Both the position numbers and the translations under genes were made by a program. 64,000 nucleotides of DNA from DAIRDK01 sp035403225 (GTDB taxonomy: Bacteria; Bacteroidota; Bacteroidia; Bacteroidales; FEN-979), in contig DAONET010000003.1 of assembly GCA_035403225.1 (NCBI GenBank), forward strand, positions 65,533 to 129,532, read 5' to 3'. Shown piece by piece: positions 60,847 through 64,000 of the stretch (position 1 is its first letter; each line of letters starts with the position of its first letter). Below the pieces are notes generated by a model. That model did no database searches, was not told the DNA's origin, and saw only the letters and a program-made list of their open reading frames with translations.

Positions 60847-63233
60847 GTGCCTGTGTTTTTAAAAAGTTCTTTTTCGAGTGATGTTACAGCATCCAGGTAA
60901 TTTGCTTTCCCTCCAAATTCATTAATAATCTCAAGTGGAGATCCAAAATCAGTCAAAGGTCTTACTTTCAATATCTCCATATTCTCAATATCTGAAATCC
61001 CCTCTTCGGCATATTTATCAAGTAAAGCCTCCAGGACTCTCCGTGCTTTCTCTCCATATTGGGCAAAGTAATTCCGCTTAATGACATTATTCGCCCGTTC
61101 TTTACGCGTTAGAGGCGGTTGATCATAGGCAATATGACAAATAAGGTCAAAGAGGTCAAGGTCACGTCCTACAGCCTCATCAAGAGCTTCAACCAAGACA
61201 CCCTGCTGTTGAAGTTCTTCGAGAATTGCTGTTTTACGGTCGGTGGAATTCCATTTCTTTAGAAAATCATCTAATGAGGCATATTGACCTCGTATAATTC
61301 CCCGCGTATGATCCTTGAGGCTGGTTGTGATTGGTTTCCCATGTTGGTCAAAATATTGTTCTCGAGTGACCAAAACCGAAACATCAACCCCATTTACATA
61401 AACCTTTTTTCTTGGCTCAGTAATAGACAGTTGAATGCCCGGATCGCGTATTGTTGGGTCCTCAAAAATAATTTCCTCATCAGTCACATAATCAGTAAGG
61501 GGTTCAAATACTAAGTTTCCTTCCTCAATGATATCAGTGAGGTCCGTTTCTGCCGAAACAGGTTTAACACTGATTGGCTCCCCGTCAAAATCTTTATCTG
61601 CAAATAAATCTGTGGCGTTTCTGAAGTCAAGAATAGTAAAGTACTTTTTATCATATTCCTCGTTAATCCGGGTACCTCTTCCTATGATCTGTTTAAACTT
61701 GGTCATCGATGCAATGTTCGCATCCAAAACGATCACCTTGCAGGTTTGTGCATCAATTCCTGTGGTCATCAATTCAGAGGTCGTTGCAATGACGGGGTAC
61801 CTTTGTTCGGGGTCGGTAAAGTTATCCAGCTCACGTTTGCCTTCATCATTGTCTCCCGTAATCTGCATGCAATACTTATAGTTCTCGCCAACGAGATCGG
61901 CATTTTCCTTTGCCAGGGCTGAACGCATCCTTTCTGCATGATCAATATCGACACAGAACACAATTGTTTTTGCAAACCGGTCGTATCCCTTTAAGAATTC
62001 CGAAACCTTTTTTGCAACAGTACTTGTTCTTTCATCAATCACAAGGTTGCGGTCATAGTCCTTTGTATTATAAACCCTATCCTCCACCAGATCCCCCTCC
62101 TTATCGGTTTTTCCATCATCCGGTCTCCACCCTTCATAATCGACGTTTAAGCCAACCCTAATTACTCTGTAGGGAGCAAGAAATCCATCATCTATTCCTT
62201 GTTTAAGCGAATAGGTATAAATTGGATCTCCAAAATACTCTATGTTGCTGATCTCATTAGTCTCCCTGGGTGTAGCCGTGAGCCCAATATGGGTTGCCTT
62301 GTTAAAATAATTCAGGATCTCATGCCAGGCGCTGTCATCCCTGGCAGAGCCACGGTGACATTCATCGATAACAATCAGGTCAAAGAAGTCTCTACTGAAT
62401 TGCTTGTAAATATTTTTTTCGTCCTCACTCCCTGTCAGGCCCTGATAGAGTGAAAGGTATATTTCAAAACTTTTGTCGACCTGCCGATTTTTCACGGTAG
62501 TCATTTTATCCCGAAAATACTTGAAATCACCCCTACGGGCTTGGTCTATCAAGGCATTTCGGTCAGCAAGAAAAAGAATCCTTTTCTTGACCCCTGCTTT
62601 CCAAAGCCTGTATACTATCTGGAAAGCAGCATAGGTTTTACCTGTCCCAGTGGCCATTACAAGCAGGATCCTGCTTTGACCCTTCGAGATTGCTTCGACT
62701 GTTCGGTTTATTGCTATCTGTTGGTAATAGCGCGGTCGCCGGCCGGAACCATCGAAATAGTAATCCTGTGTTGCAATAGACTCTTCGTTGGAGGTGGCAA
62801 TTCCTTTGTACTTCTTATACCGTTGCCATAATTCCTCGGGTGAGGGAAAACAATCGAGGGGGAGTTCTGTTTCAATATTCCTCCCTTCTGCGGTCCTGTC
62901 ATGGAAAAGGAACCCATCACCATTTGAGCTAAAAACGCAGGGGATATCGAGGACCTGGGCATAGTCCAATGCTTGTTGAATCCCGGAACGAATTGAGTGG
63001 TTGTTGTCCTTAGCCTCAATAATGGCTATGGGAATATTCGGCTTTTGATAAAGGATATAGTCAGCCCGTTTGCGAGCCCCCCGGGCAGTCAGTTTCCCTC
63101 TAACATATATTTTGCCATCTGTGAATGAAACTTCTTCAAGGACCTGTCTATCACAGTCCCAGCCTGCTTTGACTATTGCAGGAGTTATAAACTTCGTGCA
63201 GACATCTCGTTCGGATAGGGATTTCTTATCCAT
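60843..63233 (-). CDS. hsdR: Type I restriction-modification endonuclease/translocase subunit
   Basis: A 796-residue HsdR of the EcoEI-like branch. The N-terminal nuclease has the PD-(D/E)xK residues Asp58 (RADYIL) and Glu73-Ala-Lys75 (IIEAK). The helicase motor has Walker A ATGTGKT (194-200), the DECH box (290-293) and GLTATPRE. Motif VI is QIIGRGTRINEEYD near residue 513. An EcoEI-type C-terminal region follows (RKERANNVIKRNYFAQYG). It moves DNA and cuts far from the site when unmethylated sites are met. It is the first gene of the operon, with 64 bases to the upstream gene. On the minus strand TACTTTTA lies near its start, a poor -7 match. The gene looks intact. Confidence 0.95.
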   Translation of the reverse strand: MDKKSLSERDVCTKFITPAIVKAGWDCDRQVLEEVSFTDGKIYVRGKLTARGARKRADYILYQKPNIPIAIIEAKDNNHSIRSGIQQALDYAQVLDIPCVFSSNGDGFLFHDRTAEGRNIETELPLDCFPSPEELWQRYKKYKGIATSNEESIATQDYYFDGSGRRPRYYQQIAINRTVEAISKGQSRILLVMATGTGKTYAAFQIVYRLWKAGVKKRILFLADRNALIDQARRGDFKYFRDKMTTVKNRQVDKSFEIYLSLYQGLTGSEDEKNIYKQFSRDFFDLIVIDECHRGSARDDSAWHEILNYFNKATHIGLTATPRETNEISNIEYFGDPIYTYSLKQGIDDGFLAPYRVIRVGLNVDYEGWRPDDGKTDKEGDLVEDRVYNTKDYDRNLVIDERTSTVAKKVSEFLKGYDRFAKTIVFCVDIDHAERMRSALAKENADLVGENYKYCMQITGDNDEGKRELDNFTDPEQRYPVIATTSELMTTGIDAQTCKVIVLDANIASMTKFKQIIGRGTRINEEYDKKYFTILDFRNATDLFADKDFDGEPISVKPVSAETDLTDIIEEGNLVFEPLTDYVTDEEIIFEDPTIRDPGIQLSITEPRKKVYVNGVDVSVLVTREQYFDQHGKPITTSLKDHTRGIIRGQYASLDDFLKKWNSTDRKTAILEELQQQGVLVEALDEAVGRDLDLFDLICHIAYDQPPLTRKERANNVIKRNYFAQYGEKARRVLEALLDKYAEEGISDIENMEILKVRPLTDFGSPLEIINEFGGKANYLDAVTSLEKELFKNTGT

Positions 63234-63297
63234 TGGAAGGTAATTTCATGTAAAAGTATTAAACAATTTGCTTTTGAACTATGATTCTGATATTCCC

Positions 63298-64000
63298 TTA
63301 TGAGCCGATGATCTTAAGACTTGCATTGGCAGCCCCAAGCCATTCATAACAAGCGATTAAGAGTGTGTTTGTATTCTCGGCTCTAATTGATCTGTTAAGG
63401 TCGATACCAGGATTTACAATACAAACCTCAAACGTCCACCGGTTTGCTTGGAATTTCTTTCCGATGTTCTTTAGGTTAGTTGAAGTACCATAAACCATTC
63501 GTGTATTGGGTCTTTGGTTTTCAGTAACACGTCTATAAAGTTCTGAAATCAATGAATTTGTTCCTATGTAGATAATACTACGTAGCACTTGCTCGATAAC
63601 TTTAAGTTCAGAGATACGTGCCCCGGGAGATTTTTTTGGAGAACAGGCTTTGCAGTGATAAAACTTTATAGTCATACTCGATTCCATTACTTCAATAAAA
63701 TCCGCAATTTCGCCTGAAGCATGATCCTTGATAATCAGGGTATCCCCTGTTGCGGATTTCATTAGCCATTGTTCAAGATAATCCTGCACTGCCAACTTCC
63801 CCGCTTTAGGTTTCACACTTTTTTTGGGATTGGGATTTATTATTGGAAACTCGAGGTTTATATCACATCCACTCCAATCAAATCCAAAATCAAGGCACTT
63901 GCTTGGTAATGTCGACAATTTAATACCTGGTTCAAAACGACTGCCATTAATGATAGTACTTCTATCTTCAAGAACGAAGATTGGAGGATTATCATCTAAG
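63298..64000 (-). CDS. C-terminal part of a larger protein, possibly helicase-linked nuclease domain (cut by window end)
   Basis: The reading frame stays open to base 64000, so the 5' end lies outside the window; 233 codons plus a stop are visible. An internal TTG at 63918 is not the real start, since the frame continues upstream (LEDRSTIINGSRFEPGIKLS). The visible part has a beta-rich core with SATGDTLIIKDHASGEIADFIEV, then IKFYHCKACSPKKSPGARISELKVIEQVLRS. That GEIADFIEV...HCK...PGAR pattern resembles the end domain of some DEAD/DEAH helicase proteins of defence loci, from memory only. It is on the same strand as the hsd operon, 64 bases ahead of hsdR. Confidence 0.5.
   Translation of the reverse strand, partial: LDDNPPIFVLEDRSTIINGSRFEPGIKLSTLPSKCLDFGFDWSGCDINLEFPIINPNPKKSVKPKAGKLAVQDYLEQWLMKSATGDTLIIKDHASGEIADFIEVMESSMTIKFYHCKACSPKKSPGARISELKVIEQVLRSIIYIGTNSLISELYRRVTENQRPNTRMVYGTSTNLKNIGKKFQANRWTFEVCIVNPGIDLNRSIRAENTNTLLIACYEWLGAANASLKIIGS

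Noticed and set aside
1..64000. CRISPR arrays, rRNA genes or a replication origin
   Set aside because: No regular short repeats with spacers, no rRNA sequence and no DnaA-box cluster were noticed on reading both strands.

Overview
The window comes from an anaerobic member of the Bacteroidota, most likely Bacteroidales-like. The signs are: Por/T9SS C-terminal sorting domains on secreted proteins, repeated TAnnTTTG -7 promoter elements, an ECF sigma/FecR/STN module, a TonB receptor with a carboxypeptidase-regulatory domain, a propeller-type histidine kinase, and redox genes typical of fermenters (NfnAB, a sensory [FeFe] hydrogenase, an iron alcohol dehydrogenase). A species cannot be named from the sequence alone.

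Layout. 1-15.5 kb is mostly housekeeping: ftsX (partial), leuS, a DUF3108 protein, a very large alpha-2-macroglobulin-like protein without a thioester, aspS, a serine-protease-like lipoprotein, nfo, an MBL-fold hydrolase and a DUF2784 protein. A hairpin-bearing dispersed repeat follows at 15.45-15.75 kb, with a second copy at 27.96-28.34 kb. 15.8-20.3 kb is a four-gene ECF-sigma/FecR operon flanked by two paralogous carboxypeptidase-regulatory-domain proteins. 20.4-31.9 kb has a TonB receptor, a gene with a structured leader, an HTH regulator, T9SS cargo proteins, an acyltransferase and a YitT protein.

31.9-41.5 kb is a minus-strand redox block. Six tightly packed genes encode NfnA, NfnB, a Rex-like regulator, a [2Fe-2S] protein, a PAS-containing sensory [FeFe] hydrogenase and a SpoIIE phosphatase. 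Upstream lies an iron alcohol dehydrogenase with a sigma-54 promoter and palindromic activator sites, next to its probable sigma-54 activator. 41.6-44.4 kb, on the plus strand, is a sulfur-handling cassette: an SQR-like flavoprotein, DUF1641, a TusE/DsrC-like carrier and a DsrE-like protein. After it come an acyl-ACP thioesterase, a two-component pair, a T9SS YCF48-repeat protein, a PQQ-type propeller protein and a beta-hydroxyacid dehydrogenase.

A tRNA-Asn at 53.9 kb marks the edge of an accessory region that continues past the window end. It holds a candidate proteasome-like Ntn hydrolase, a decayed IS3-family fragment, small unknown genes and a type I restriction-modification operon. That operon carries an embedded DUF262-HNH-AlbA_2 fusion gene joined by 4-bp overlaps to hsdR and hsdM, and a GIY-YIG gene after hsdS. 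The strongest candidates for new biology are this modified type I locus, the Ser1/Asp17/Lys33 Ntn-hydrolase candidate, the hydrogen/redox-sensing operon with its sigma-54-controlled neighbour, and the structured leader at 24 kb.
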